DNA from: an uncultured Saprospiraceae bacterium
GTDB lineage: Bacteria; Bacteroidota; Bacteroidia; Chitinophagales; Saprospiraceae
NCBI GenBank assembly: GCA_938002665.1
Contig: CALLAE010000076.1
Coordinates: 1-44,830 of the forward strand
DNA: 44,830 nt
Direction: 5' to 3'
The translations under genes and the position numbers were made by a program. Each line of letters begins with the position of its first letter. Position 1 is the stretch's first letter. A model generated the notes under the pieces. The model saw only the letters and a program-made list of their open reading frames with translations, ran no database searches and was not told where the DNA came from. Positions 9,768-18,076 of the stretch are shown piece by piece.

Positions 9768-10094
9768 TTACCTTCTCTTTCCTAACCCTAATATCCTAGA
9801 AACCCATAGTATCAAAATGGCTCCCACTGTAGCTGATAGAACCATACCTACTATATTCTGTGGTAAGGTAACACCAAACTGGTTCTCCACAACCTTCACA
9901 ATTCCAGAGCCAGCGTTAATACCTAACAAACCAAAGAGATAACCTCCCACAACACCGCCTGCTATACCTAAGAGTGCATTGACAGCAAAGCCAAAACTGT
10001 CTCCTTTCATTATTCTAGCTGCCAGCGTTCCCGCCAAAGCACCAACTAAAATCATTATTATCCATTGCAATACATCTCCTTGAAGAACGTCCAT
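9768..10094 (-). CDS. GlsB/YeaQ/YmgE-family (transglycosylase-associated) membrane protein
   Basis: 108-residue Gly-rich inner-membrane protein with three predicted helices (about 8-25, 36-60, 80-100). The GTLAARIMKGDSFG and LLGIAGGVVGGYLFGLLG patterns are typical of this small stress-associated family, whose biochemical role is not established. It begins at ATG 10094. A later ATG at residue 14 would remove part of the first helix. It is the first gene of a likely two-gene unit with the Nudix gene. Confidence 0.85.
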   Translation of the reverse strand: MDVLQGDVLQWIIMILVGALAGTLAARIMKGDSFGFAVNALLGIAGGVVGGYLFGLLGINAGSGIVKVVENQFGVTLPQNIVGMVLSATVGAILILWVSRILGLGKRR

Positions 10095-10182
10095 CTATCT
10101 ATTTTTTTGGCAAATATAAACTAAGTCTATAATAATGAACTAAAGCATTAAGCATTGCAAGCTACCAACCTAAGTTAGGCTA

Positions 10183-11472
10183 TTACTGAAAAGTAACTTC
10201 CTTTTCCATCATCATATCCCCTTCTCTTATTATGGTGATAGTAATGGTTTCTCCTGGCTCAAAAGCACTTAAGGCTTTCATATAAGTCATCATATCTACT
10301 ATTTGGAGATCACCCATTTTGCGGACTATATCTCCTTTCTTAAGTCCAGCCACAAAAGCTGTCTTGCCTTCTCTGACCCCATCTATGCGCATACCCTTCC
10401 CATCATAGAGATAATCTGGTATGACTCCTAGGGTCACCTTCCATTTCGGAACACTTTGGGTTTCGTCTTTAGTCTTGGTAAATTTCAGTTTGCCTGACTC
10501 ATCTGCATTCATCACTATGATAGATATGAACTTGATAATTTCTTTTAGTCCCTTGAAATTGATCTTATGTGTATCGTCTGTAGGTCTGTGATAATCTTCG
10601 TGCTGTCCTGTAAAGAAATGTAGCACAGGTATATCCTCAAGATAAAAACAGCTGTGATCAGAAGGGCCTAGCCCAGACTCATTCAGAGTGAACTTAAAAA
10701 CTGGTGACCGTACACCATGCAGCAGGTCATTCCATACTGGAGAAGTTCCTGTGCCGTAGATAGCTAGTTGTCGCTCATCATTTAGTCTACCCACCATATC
10801 CATATTCACCATAAAATTGATATCGGCTAATTCTAGAGGGCTATTGTCCACAAAGAAATTTGAACCCCATAGTCCTTTTTCCTCACCAGAAAAAGCAACA
10901 AAGAGTAAATTGTTTTTCATTGGTATATCCTTAAAGTACTCTGCGAGGGCAAGCATCGCCGCTACTCCAGAGGCATTATCATCAGCGCCATTGTGGATAG
11001 CAGGTGGGCCAGTATATAAGGAGCCTTCTTTCCCATAACCTAGATGATCATAATGAGCTCCGATGATGACTGTCTGAGCAGCCCCCTTATCCATATAAGC
11101 AACTACATTTTTACCCCTCACAACGGGGTCATTAGGATTAGGTTCGTCGGCATGCGGGTTAGATCTTATTGTCTTTTTAAAGTACTGGTAATAAGGCTCA
11201 TCTCCGTCAAATAATCCTTTCAGACCCATCTGGATAAAACGTCCAGATATATATTCCGCAGCCAGTGCCTCCCCTTTTGTACCAGTTTCCCTACCCTCTA
11301 GTTTGTCATCAGCTAGATAACTCACATCTGCTTCTACCTTCGGCGCGAATGAGGAAGCTATAGTAGCCGGCTCAGTCTGTGGAATGACTTTATCTAGTTG
11401 CTTAGTAGATTTGCAAGATCCTAAGAAGACCAAAAACGCTAAGAATGAAAGCTTAAATATGTTTATTTGCAT
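10183..11472 (-). CDS. M28-family metallopeptidase lipoprotein with C-terminal PDZ domain
   Basis: 429 residues. A lipoprotein signal ends at FLGSC (Cys20). The M28 aminopeptidase-type zinc site is seen as GAHYDHLG, NGADDNASG, FSGEEKGLWGS, NMDMVGR and a late SDH. These residues bind two zinc ions in the family. The last 85 or so residues form a PDZ-like domain (GVREGKTAFVAGLKKGD), which may hold or position peptide substrates. It is likely anchored to a membrane in the periplasm. It is divergent from the propeller lipoprotein, with only 47 bp between the start codons. Confidence 0.9.
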   Translation of the reverse strand: MQINIFKLSFLAFLVFLGSCKSTKQLDKVIPQTEPATIASSFAPKVEADVSYLADDKLEGRETGTKGEALAAEYISGRFIQMGLKGLFDGDEPYYQYFKKTIRSNPHADEPNPNDPVVRGKNVVAYMDKGAAQTVIIGAHYDHLGYGKEGSLYTGPPAIHNGADDNASGVAAMLALAEYFKDIPMKNNLLFVAFSGEEKGLWGSNFFVDNSPLELADINFMVNMDMVGRLNDERQLAIYGTGTSPVWNDLLHGVRSPVFKFTLNESGLGPSDHSCFYLEDIPVLHFFTGQHEDYHRPTDDTHKINFKGLKEIIKFISIIVMNADESGKLKFTKTKDETQSVPKWKVTLGVIPDYLYDGKGMRIDGVREGKTAFVAGLKKGDIVRKMGDLQIVDMMTYMKALSAFEPGETITITIIREGDMMMEKEVTFQ

Positions 11473-11519
11473 TGATTTTAGAATCTAATTATCAAATACG
11501 GTATTCAAGCATAAAGAAA

Positions 11520-12788
11520 ATGAAATATCCTTACTTCTTCTTAGTTATAGCCTGCTGCTTAATCCTAAGCTGCAAAACCAACAAAACCCCACCAGGCTCA
11601 CATGATGCAAATTCTCAGCATGAACATTATTCAGAAAACGAACCTCATGACGAACACAAAGTGCATAGTCATAAAGAAGCACCGAAAGTGAATGAAGCGA
11701 CAAAAGAGCATAATCATGATGAAGCGAACAGAAGCAAAAAAAGAGATAGTGGCCACGGGCATGGCTCTATAGATCCGGGAGTACAGACTGTGCACTATGA
11801 GAAAGAAGTACACTTGACTAATATTCGTCAGTTGACCTTTGGAGGAGATAATGCGGAAGCTTATTGGAGCTTTGATGACAAGAACTTAGTTTTTCAGGCA
11901 AAGAATGAAGCCTGGGGAGTAGAATGTGATCAGATCTATTACTTGGATCCATATAGCGATGCCATTTCTAAAGCGTTCAGGCCAAGTCTACTGAGCACAG
12001 GAAAAGGCAGAACGACTTGTTCTTATTTTATGCCAGGAGACAAGTCCGTCATATATGCCTCTACTCATCTAGATAATGATGCTTGCCCTCCTGAACCTCA
12101 AAGAAGAGCAGATGGAAAGTATGTATGGCCTATATACGAGAGCTTTGACATATTCACAGCGGACCTTGACGGTAATATTCTACAGCAGTTAACTGATACG
12201 CCAGGCTATGATGCGGAAGCCACTCTAAGCCCAGATGGCAGCCTCATCGTTTTTACTTCTATCAGGTCAGGAGACCTAGAATTATACACCATGAAAACTG
12301 ATGGCTCAGATGTGAAGCAGGTCACCAGCGGCCTTGGCTATGATGGAGGTGCTTTCTTTTCACCTGACGGGAAAGAACTGATCTTCAGATCCTCCAGACC
12401 ACAAACTGAAGAGGAAATTACAGAATACAAAGAGCTCCTAGCTGAAGGCCTAGTCAAGCCAACTGAAATGGAATTATACATCTGCAACGTGGATGGATCT
12501 AATCTGAGACAGATTACTAAGCTGGGTAATGCAAACTGGGCACCTTTCTTCCATCCTAGCGGAAAGAAAGTAATCTTCGCCTCTAATCATAATTCTAAGA
12601 GAGGCTTTCCTTTCAATCTTTTTATGATCAATGTAGATGGCACAGGGCTGGAGCAAATTACCTTTGATAAGACCTTTGACAGCTTCCCTATGTTTTCTTA
12701 CGATGGGACCAAGTTAGTTTTCGCTTCTAATAGAAACAATGGTGGTACTAGGGATACTAATTTGTTTTTGGCAGATTGGGTGGAGTGA
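11520..12788 (+). CDS. TolB-like (PD40) beta-propeller lipoprotein with His-rich N-terminal linker
   Basis: 422 residues from ATG 11520, chosen over an upstream TTG (11472) because it opens directly on a lipoprotein signal (MKYPYFFLVIACCLILSC). The mature start is a linker with about a dozen His residues in roughly 65, many as HxH or HxxH, followed by at least five PD40 blades marked by LSPDGS, FSPDGKELIF, FHPSGKKVIFAS and FSYDGTKLVFAS. PD40 propellers in lipoproteins are usually protein-binding or scaffold modules. The His-rich run suggests metal binding. It is divergent from the M28-PDZ gene and ends at a strong terminator. Confidence 0.85.
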   Translation: MKYPYFFLVIACCLILSCKTNKTPPGSHDANSQHEHYSENEPHDEHKVHSHKEAPKVNEATKEHNHDEANRSKKRDSGHGHGSIDPGVQTVHYEKEVHLTNIRQLTFGGDNAEAYWSFDDKNLVFQAKNEAWGVECDQIYYLDPYSDAISKAFRPSLLSTGKGRTTCSYFMPGDKSVIYASTHLDNDACPPEPQRRADGKYVWPIYESFDIFTADLDGNILQQLTDTPGYDAEATLSPDGSLIVFTSIRSGDLELYTMKTDGSDVKQVTSGLGYDGGAFFSPDGKELIFRSSRPQTEEEITEYKELLAEGLVKPTEMELYICNVDGSNLRQITKLGNANWAPFFHPSGKKVIFASNHNSKRGFPFNLFMINVDGTGLEQITFDKTFDSFPMFSYDGTKLVFASNRNNGGTRDTNLFLADWVE

Positions 12789-12838
12789 TGACAATAAGTG
12801 AAAGTCAAATTTCACCGATGACATTCCCATAGGAATAA

Positions 12839-12880
12839 AAAAAAGAGGCTGAAATCATCTTATGACTCAGCCTCTTTTTT
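12839..12880. terminator. Bidirectional rho-independent terminator
   Basis: A perfect 14-bp inverted repeat (AAAAAAGAGGCTGA at 12839-12852 and its complement at 12867-12880) with a 14-nt loop, flanked by A and T runs on both sides. It sits between two converging genes and can stop transcription in both directions. Confidence 0.92.
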
Positions 12881-12898
12881 ATTTTATTTTTCTATCTC

Positions 12899-14068
12899 TT
12901 ATGACCTGAATGGATTACTATATCTGGCATCCGTCGTCAAAGTCCTACTAGTGAGAGTTCTTAAGAAAGCTTCCATAGCATCTAAATCAAACTCTGTCAA
13001 ATCCATCTTAACTGGGGCACCGTTTCTCTTCAGCTTTGTATCCAAATCCGTATGATTTTGCACACCATCATTATAGTGCTCTAGCACTTCGCGTAGCGTC
13101 TCGAATCTTCCATCATGCATGTAAGGGGCTGTAAGCTCTATGTTTCTTAGAGAAGGAATACTGAACTTTCCACTGGCAAAACCCTTATCCTCATACTCCA
13201 TATCTAAACCGATGTTAGTTGTACCAGCAGTAACAGCATAGGGATTATTAAATGTACTAGTAGGCGAAGCAAAGTTGACTCCATTATGACATGATGAGCA
13301 GTTTGTCTCTGCACTAAAAAATAGAGCCATCCCGTGCTTTTCAGTTTCTGTCATATCAGCAAATCCATTTTCTAAGCCTTCATCAAATTTAGAATCTCTC
13401 TTAAAGATAGACCCTACGAACTGCGAGAGAGCTCTCTCTATCTTGTCCTGAGTTATAGAAGCTGTTCCATAAGCTGCTGTAAACAATTCTTTATAATAAG
13501 CTTCTGCTCTTAATTTTTGGATAAGATCCTCAGAAGATTCCATACCCATTTCTATGTGGTTAAATACAGGCTCTAAGGCTAGCTGATGTAAAGACCCTGC
13601 TCTTCCATCCCAAAAGAAATTTCTTTTAGCAATAGGATTAGCAATAGACATGGAGTTTCTTATTGTCTTCTGACCTCCAAAACCTTCACTTTTTGCAAAA
13701 GAATCCGCAAAACCTTTTTCTTGCTGATGACAACTGGCACAAGCAATAGAATTATTGGCAGACATTCTATTATCATAGAATAAGACCCTACCAAGAGTTA
13801 CAATCTCATCGCTTTCTAACAATAAATCTACATTTTCAGCCCCCGGAAGGACGACTTGGCTATTGGCATTGGTCTCTATTTCATTATTACCTACAGTCAC
13901 GACCTGTGGTAGTACAAATGATTCCAACTCGTCCATGACAGACATATAGTTGTATGGCTCATCTGGAAGTACTGGACTGTGATCCGTAGAAGAAACAGGG
14001 TCATCTTGACAAGAAAAAGCAAGAATACCTATGAAAGTGAGACTAATGAAAAGTTTTAGTTTGTTCAT
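12899..14068 (-). CDS. Di-haem cytochrome c peroxidase / MauG-family lipoprotein
   Basis: 389 residues from ATG 14068; an in-frame TTG nine bases upstream is less likely. The lipoprotein signal ends at LAFSC. Two c-type haem motifs are seen, CASCH (residues 110-114) and CSSCH (257-261), spaced as in bacterial di-haem peroxidases. The family's FFWDGRA and APYMHDGRF signatures are also present. Such enzymes reduce hydrogen peroxide in the periplasm or oxidise protein or small-molecule substrates. It converges on the propeller gene. Which family branch it belongs to cannot be settled by eye. Confidence 0.9.
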   Translation of the reverse strand: MNKLKLFISLTFIGILAFSCQDDPVSSTDHSPVLPDEPYNYMSVMDELESFVLPQVVTVGNNEIETNANSQVVLPGAENVDLLLESDEIVTLGRVLFYDNRMSANNSIACASCHQQEKGFADSFAKSEGFGGQKTIRNSMSIANPIAKRNFFWDGRAGSLHQLALEPVFNHIEMGMESSEDLIQKLRAEAYYKELFTAAYGTASITQDKIERALSQFVGSIFKRDSKFDEGLENGFADMTETEKHGMALFFSAETNCSSCHNGVNFASPTSTFNNPYAVTAGTTNIGLDMEYEDKGFASGKFSIPSLRNIELTAPYMHDGRFETLREVLEHYNDGVQNHTDLDTKLKRNGAPVKMDLTEFDLDAMEAFLRTLTSRTLTTDARYSNPFRS

Positions 14069-14157
14069 CTTAATCAATTATAAAGTCTATTTAAGATTCT
14101 ATGATTTAGTATTAACGCTTTAAGTTATTACAAATTATTCAAACCCTACAAGTTTAA

Positions 14158-14757
14158 CTATAGATGTGTCACCAAAAACAAGCCTATTGGGGGTATAAAC
14201 TCCACTATGCTCTGATCACCAGATACGCCTCCTAGTGCAAAAACGAATTGGATTTCAGTGCATAAAGACACCTGTGGAGTCAGCTTATAACCTACCCCCC
14301 AGCCAGCATTGAAGGCTATATAGGCTTCCTGAAAAAAGGGGATGTCTTCATCTGGCTTGTTTAGAAATCCTGACGAAAACATCATATTCTGAGAAAAATA
14401 ATGATAGAACTTTTCGTTTACTTCCTTATATCTGGCATACCCAAAGACCAAATTCGTATAAAATTCATCCCGGCTAAACCCAAAAGGATCATCATTTCCT
14501 TGGTCTATTTTTCCAGCTCCTAATTGCATATTGAATAAATGGCCTGCACCACCACCCATAAACTTAAACTGAAACGGTCCAGTCTGATCTATCCTCTGCG
14601 AGAAAGGCATAAACTGAGAAACCATGCCAGTAATATTGAATCCAAGCATGCGGATTTTATTTTTACCAAAATCAGTATCTCCTATATAATTTTCTTCTTG
14701 AGCTGATAACAGAACAATGAGAAAACAACTCAATACCACAATAACCAATCTCCTCAT
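14158..14757 (-). CDS. Predicted outer-membrane beta-barrel protein, unknown function
   Basis: 199 residues with a signal peptide (about 1-19, ending LLSAQ). The rest alternates aromatic and hydrophobic residues with Gly in a strand-like way (MLGFNITGMVSQF, FQFKFMGGG, NAGWGVGYKL) and ends in VTHL. It lies 1 nt after the preceding gene, so the two are surely one unit. Short matching patterns (GxNxTxxxSxF near the start, FxF soon after) suggest the two are distant paralogues. No known family is recognised. Confidence 0.7.
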   Translation of the reverse strand: MRRLVIVVLSCFLIVLLSAQEENYIGDTDFGKNKIRMLGFNITGMVSQFMPFSQRIDQTGPFQFKFMGGGAGHLFNMQLGAGKIDQGNDDPFGFSRDEFYTNLVFGYARYKEVNEKFYHYFSQNMMFSSGFLNKPDEDIPFFQEAYIAFNAGWGVGYKLTPQVSLCTEIQFVFALGGVSGDQSIVEFIPPIGLFLVTHL

Positions 14758-14758
14758 C

Positions 14759-15430
14759 TTACTTCAGTTTATAGTTTACATATAGTTGTAAGGGCGGAGA
14801 TATGCTAAACTCTGAAGCTTGACTGTCAGTGGTCCTTTCATCAGGAAAACCGTTGATATCAGAAAATCTCTCAGTTGTATCAAATAACTTATAGATATAG
14901 GTCAGATTAGATTCTGTAGACAAGTAGAACCTTTCTCCTATAAATAGTCGAATGCCTAAAAAGGGACTAGCTCCAAGACCTATCACTCTTTGATCTATAG
15001 TAGAATCGAAGCCGTTACTAAAAACTGTTACATCTGCTTTCAATAAACTTCCTACAGCATCTATCCCATAATAGAACTGCCATTTGTTATCCAATGGTGC
15101 ATGAATCTCGATTCCCAATTTAGTGAAGTAAGACTGCTGTGTGGTCTGTCTCTCAGCAAAACTAACATTGTCAAAGAAAGAATTAGAAGTCCCCTTAACT
15201 CCAATGCCAACCCTAAAAGCAGATTTCTGCTGAGTAAATCTGAAAAAAATCGGTAAATCTTCAGCATCTAAACTGGAGCCATTCCCAGAAAAACTAGAAA
15301 GAACGGAGGTAACATTTATACCAATATCAAAACCTTTGGAAGAAGTGACGTAAGGCTCAGACTCTTGACTCAAAAGGATAGAAAAACTCATGCTCAGTAA
15401 AAGCACAAGACCTAGGAATGGTGTTCTCAT
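14759..15430 (-). CDS. Predicted outer-membrane beta-barrel protein, unknown function
   Basis: 223 residues with a signal peptide (about 1-21, SILLSQ). The body has amphipathic strands (FDIGINVTSVLSSF, FRVGIGVKG, QFYYGIDAVG, YLSTESNLTYIYKL) and ends with LQLYVNYKLK, consistent with a small beta-barrel. It is the first gene of a two-gene unit with the similar 199-residue protein. The 193 bp ahead of it is the only room for a promoter. No specific function can be named. Confidence 0.7.
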   Translation of the reverse strand: MRTPFLGLVLLLSMSFSILLSQESEPYVTSSKGFDIGINVTSVLSSFSGNGSSLDAEDLPIFFRFTQQKSAFRVGIGVKGTSNSFFDNVSFAERQTTQQSYFTKLGIEIHAPLDNKWQFYYGIDAVGSLLKADVTVFSNGFDSTIDQRVIGLGASPFLGIRLFIGERFYLSTESNLTYIYKLFDTTERFSDINGFPDERTTDSQASEFSISPPLQLYVNYKLK

Positions 15431-15623
15431 AAATTAATCCTTTAATTAATACAACAACAAAGTAGTAAATTATATTAAACACTAAAATAGCCGTTGGAGA
15501 ATTGCGAAAAAACATCCCGTCCTTTAACTGCATATTCACTCATTAATAAACGCGTTATTCATAAAGTTAGTACAGCAAGCAGGATTCAAGTATGCAAGAT
15601 GAATTAAAGCAGAGCTCTCTCTA

Positions 15624-16751
15624 TCATCCTATAAAGTCAACATAATTTTCCAAAGTAATGACCTCGGTTGTATGTTCAGGATAAGCAGTCAAAAATGATT
15701 TCGGAAAACGCTTTTTACTTTTTTTCCATTTGAATTCATAAGCTGCTAAAATGCCATCTAGCTCCTCGATATAATCTATTTCGGCTTGATCATGCGTGCG
15801 CCAAAAGTATCTAAGGACATGCCTACCCGCTTCACTATTCTTTTTCCATCGCTCTACAAGCAAATGATTCTCCCACAAGGCCCCTTTGTCCTGCCTGAAT
15901 TCTAGATAGTTAAAATTATTGATGAGTATGTTTCTGATGCCATTATCATAGAAGTAATACTTCTTTCCTTTCTTCAATTCATTTCTCAGATTTCTACTAA
16001 AAGCTGGCAACCTGTAGATCACAAACATCTTCTCTAAGATGTCTAAATATTTTTCAACAGTTGCTGGATCTATGTTACCTATTTTCTGCGCTAGCTCATG
16101 ATATCGCACTTCACTACCTAATTGTAACGCGAGTGCGATGAGCAACTTCTGTACAAAACTAGATTTCTTAATCCCGTCAAAAATCAAAATATCTTTATAC
16201 AAGTAGCTATTACTTAGTTCTAGCAATACCTCTCTTTCTCGACCTGGATTATTGATTACCTCTGGATAACTGCCATAGATAAGTCTTGTCTCCAGTAATC
16301 GTTTTTCTTCTATAGTAGAGCTATGTACGACGAGTTCTTTATGGCTAATAGGAAAAAGCTTAAATTCCACTTTCCGTCCAGTAAGTGGCTCATCTAAGGC
16401 ATTATGTAGATCCATAGAAGACGAGCCAGAAAGTATCACTTGCAAGTCTGAATAAGTATCATATAGCAGCTTTATCTTGTGGCCTATTCCTGCTATTTGC
16501 TGGGCTTCGTCTATTATTACTAACTTAGCTTTGACACCTATTATGGATCGCAGTTCAGTACTTGTCTTCGCTCGTTCTATAGCAGCTTTTATATCTCCTT
16601 CATCTGCATTGAGCCATTGTCCATTCTTATGTTTAGCTAAAAGAGATTGTAGCAATGTCGTCTTACCCACTTGTCTGGGACCAAGCAAAACAATAACCTT
16701 CGCTTTAAAGAGCTGGCTTTCGATTCTATGGTATAATAGTCTAGTAATCAC
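15624..16751 (-). CDS. AAA-family ATPase with DUF4143 C-terminal domain
   Basis: 375 residues, cytoplasmic. Walker A is GPRQVGKT (24-31), Walker B is LVIIDEAQ (D81, E82), and LSGSSS is the sensor region. The C-terminal half matches DUF4143, with a PD-(D/E)XK-like set of acidic residues (ALWENHLLVE, AEIDYIEE, YEFKWKK). The family is widespread, often mobile, and has no firm function; nucleic-acid processing or defence has been suggested. The start is GTG 16751: MITRLLYHRI is the usual opening and no ATG precedes it. Four 32-bp tandem repeats lie just upstream. Confidence 0.88.
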   Translation of the reverse strand: MITRLLYHRIESQLFKAKVIVLLGPRQVGKTTLLQSLLAKHKNGQWLNADEGDIKAAIERAKTSTELRSIIGVKAKLVIIDEAQQIAGIGHKIKLLYDTYSDLQVILSGSSSMDLHNALDEPLTGRKVEFKLFPISHKELVVHSSTIEEKRLLETRLIYGSYPEVINNPGREREVLLELSNSYLYKDILIFDGIKKSSFVQKLLIALALQLGSEVRYHELAQKIGNIDPATVEKYLDILEKMFVIYRLPAFSRNLRNELKKGKKYYFYDNGIRNILINNFNYLEFRQDKGALWENHLLVERWKKNSEAGRHVLRYFWRTHDQAEIDYIEELDGILAAYEFKWKKSKKRFPKSFLTAYPEHTTEVITLENYVDFIG

Positions 16752-16782
16752 AGTGGTCTAAATTTATAGCTTAATCAAGCTA

Positions 16783-16910
16783 AATCATAATTTTAGGCGT
16801 AGTATTCTGATTATAATCATAATTTTAGGCGTAATATTCAGAATATAATCCTAATATTAGGCAAAATATTTAGAGTACAATGCTAACATTAGGCGGAATA
16901 TTCAGATTCT
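16783..16910. repeat. Four tandem 32-bp repeats upstream of the DUF4143 ATPase gene
   Basis: Four contiguous units at 16783-16814, 16815-16846, 16847-16878 and 16879-16910 share the pattern AATCATAATTTTAGGCGTAA then TATTCAG. All are exactly 32 bp, with units 1 and 2 most alike and unit 4 most changed. Unit 3 contains the palindrome CCTAATATTAGG, and a hairpin TAGCTT-AATC-AAGCTA precedes the array at 16767-16782. The array fills much of the 307-bp gap between divergent genes (starts at 16751 and 17059). A period close to three helical turns suggests repeated protein binding on one DNA face. Confidence 0.85.
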
Positions 16911-17058
16911 TTATCCAAATTATAAGCCTACTTTCTCTCTTACGACCCTATTCTTTCCCGTATTAGCAAGTAGATAATTCTGAGTAGATAATACCCCATC
17001 CGAGTCCTTATTCCTAAACTTGACTAAATTTACTATCTCACAAGCCAGCCCTCAGAAT

Positions 17059-18066
17059 ATGAATAAGCTCCTACCAACTATAGTTATTTTCCTACTTACC
17101 CTCAACCCGACCTATAGCCAACATACCTTTTCTATAATTGCAGTAGATACCCTGACTAAGGAAGTCGGTTCTGCAGGCGCAACCTGCATACAGGGTAGCG
17201 CTCAGTGGGGCGGCATAGATACTATTATCAATAAACTCATCCCAGGCAGAGGTGGTATCAATTCACAAGCCTGGGTCTGTATCCCTAACATAAACATGAA
17301 CAATGGCATAGAACAGCTGCGCTCTGGATCTAGCCCAGAAGAAGTGCTAGGATGGCTGCTTGCTAATGACCAATGCAGCGCTGCAGGTTTCAGCCCACAG
17401 TCTAGGCAATACGGAATAGTAGATTTTGATACTAATGGCAGTCCTCGAGCTACTGCTTTTACAGGAGATAACGCGGATGACTACAAAGGTCATATCACAG
17501 GACCTAACTATGCCATACAAGGAAATATCCTCTTAGGCCCAGAAGTTCTAGAAGGTATGGAAGCTGGCTTCAATTCCATAGATGGTCCTCTGCACGCCAA
17601 ACTGATGGCCGCTATGCAAGGTGCTAAGATACAGGGCGCAGACTCTCGCTGCCTACCCTTCGGCACCTCCTCTACCACAAGTTATCTTAAGGTCACTAAG
17701 CCTACAGACGAAGAAGGCAAACCCTACCTGTCGCTTAACATTGCAGAGTCTCTACCAGGAATAGAACCCATAGATGAATTGCAGCAGCTCTATGATACCT
17801 TCTTAGAAACAACCAGTACTAATACCATACCTACAGATCTGGTAACAATATACCCTAACCCAGCTCAAGGCAAAATTTATATCAAAGGACTAGATAAAAA
17901 AGCAATCAGGAAAAAATCGCTATACGACTTAGCTGGACAGCTCCTAGATTCATCTAGTACAAAAGATAAGTTTATGGATATTTCAGCATATGTTTCAGGT
18001 GCTTATTTACTAAAGGTAGAACTTGCAGATGGCCACACTGAGAGCATCCAATTTCAGATAAAATAG
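17059..18066 (+). CDS. Secreted DUF1028 (Ntn-hydrolase-like) protein with T9SS type A sorting domain
   Basis: 335 residues from ATG 17059, preferred over a TTG at 17020 because it opens directly on a signal peptide (MNKLLPTIVIFLLTLNPTYSQ). Residues up to about 220 match DUF1028: the mature chain begins HTFSIIAVD, then EVGSAGATC, GGINSQAW, NYAIQGNIL and a GPLHAKLMAAM helix. The family resembles N-terminal nucleophile hydrolases, with no settled substrate. The last 75 or so residues are a T9SS type A domain (VTIYPNPAQGKIYIKG then SGAYLLKVELADG). The M28 gene follows after 10 bp. Confidence 0.9.
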   Translation: MNKLLPTIVIFLLTLNPTYSQHTFSIIAVDTLTKEVGSAGATCIQGSAQWGGIDTIINKLIPGRGGINSQAWVCIPNINMNNGIEQLRSGSSPEEVLGWLLANDQCSAAGFSPQSRQYGIVDFDTNGSPRATAFTGDNADDYKGHITGPNYAIQGNILLGPEVLEGMEAGFNSIDGPLHAKLMAAMQGAKIQGADSRCLPFGTSSTTSYLKVTKPTDEEGKPYLSLNIAESLPGIEPIDELQQLYDTFLETTSTNTIPTDLVTIYPNPAQGKIYIKGLDKKAIRKKSLYDLAGQLLDSSSTKDKFMDISAYVSGAYLLKVELADGHTESIQFQIK

Positions 18067-18076
18067 CACCAACTTT

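Noticed and set aside
16808-16819. TGA-TTATAA-TCA site upstream of the DUF4143 gene as a further operator of the stress regulator
   Set aside because: It falls across the junction of repeat units 1 and 2, is not kept in the other units, and has no partner 22 bp away.
16783-16910. CRISPR array
   Set aside because: The repeats are contiguous with no unique spacers and no cas genes are nearby; they are plain tandem repeats.
17020-17058. TTG start at 17020 for the DUF1028 protein
   Set aside because: It would put 13 polar residues before the signal peptide; the ATG at 17059 begins the signal peptide directly.
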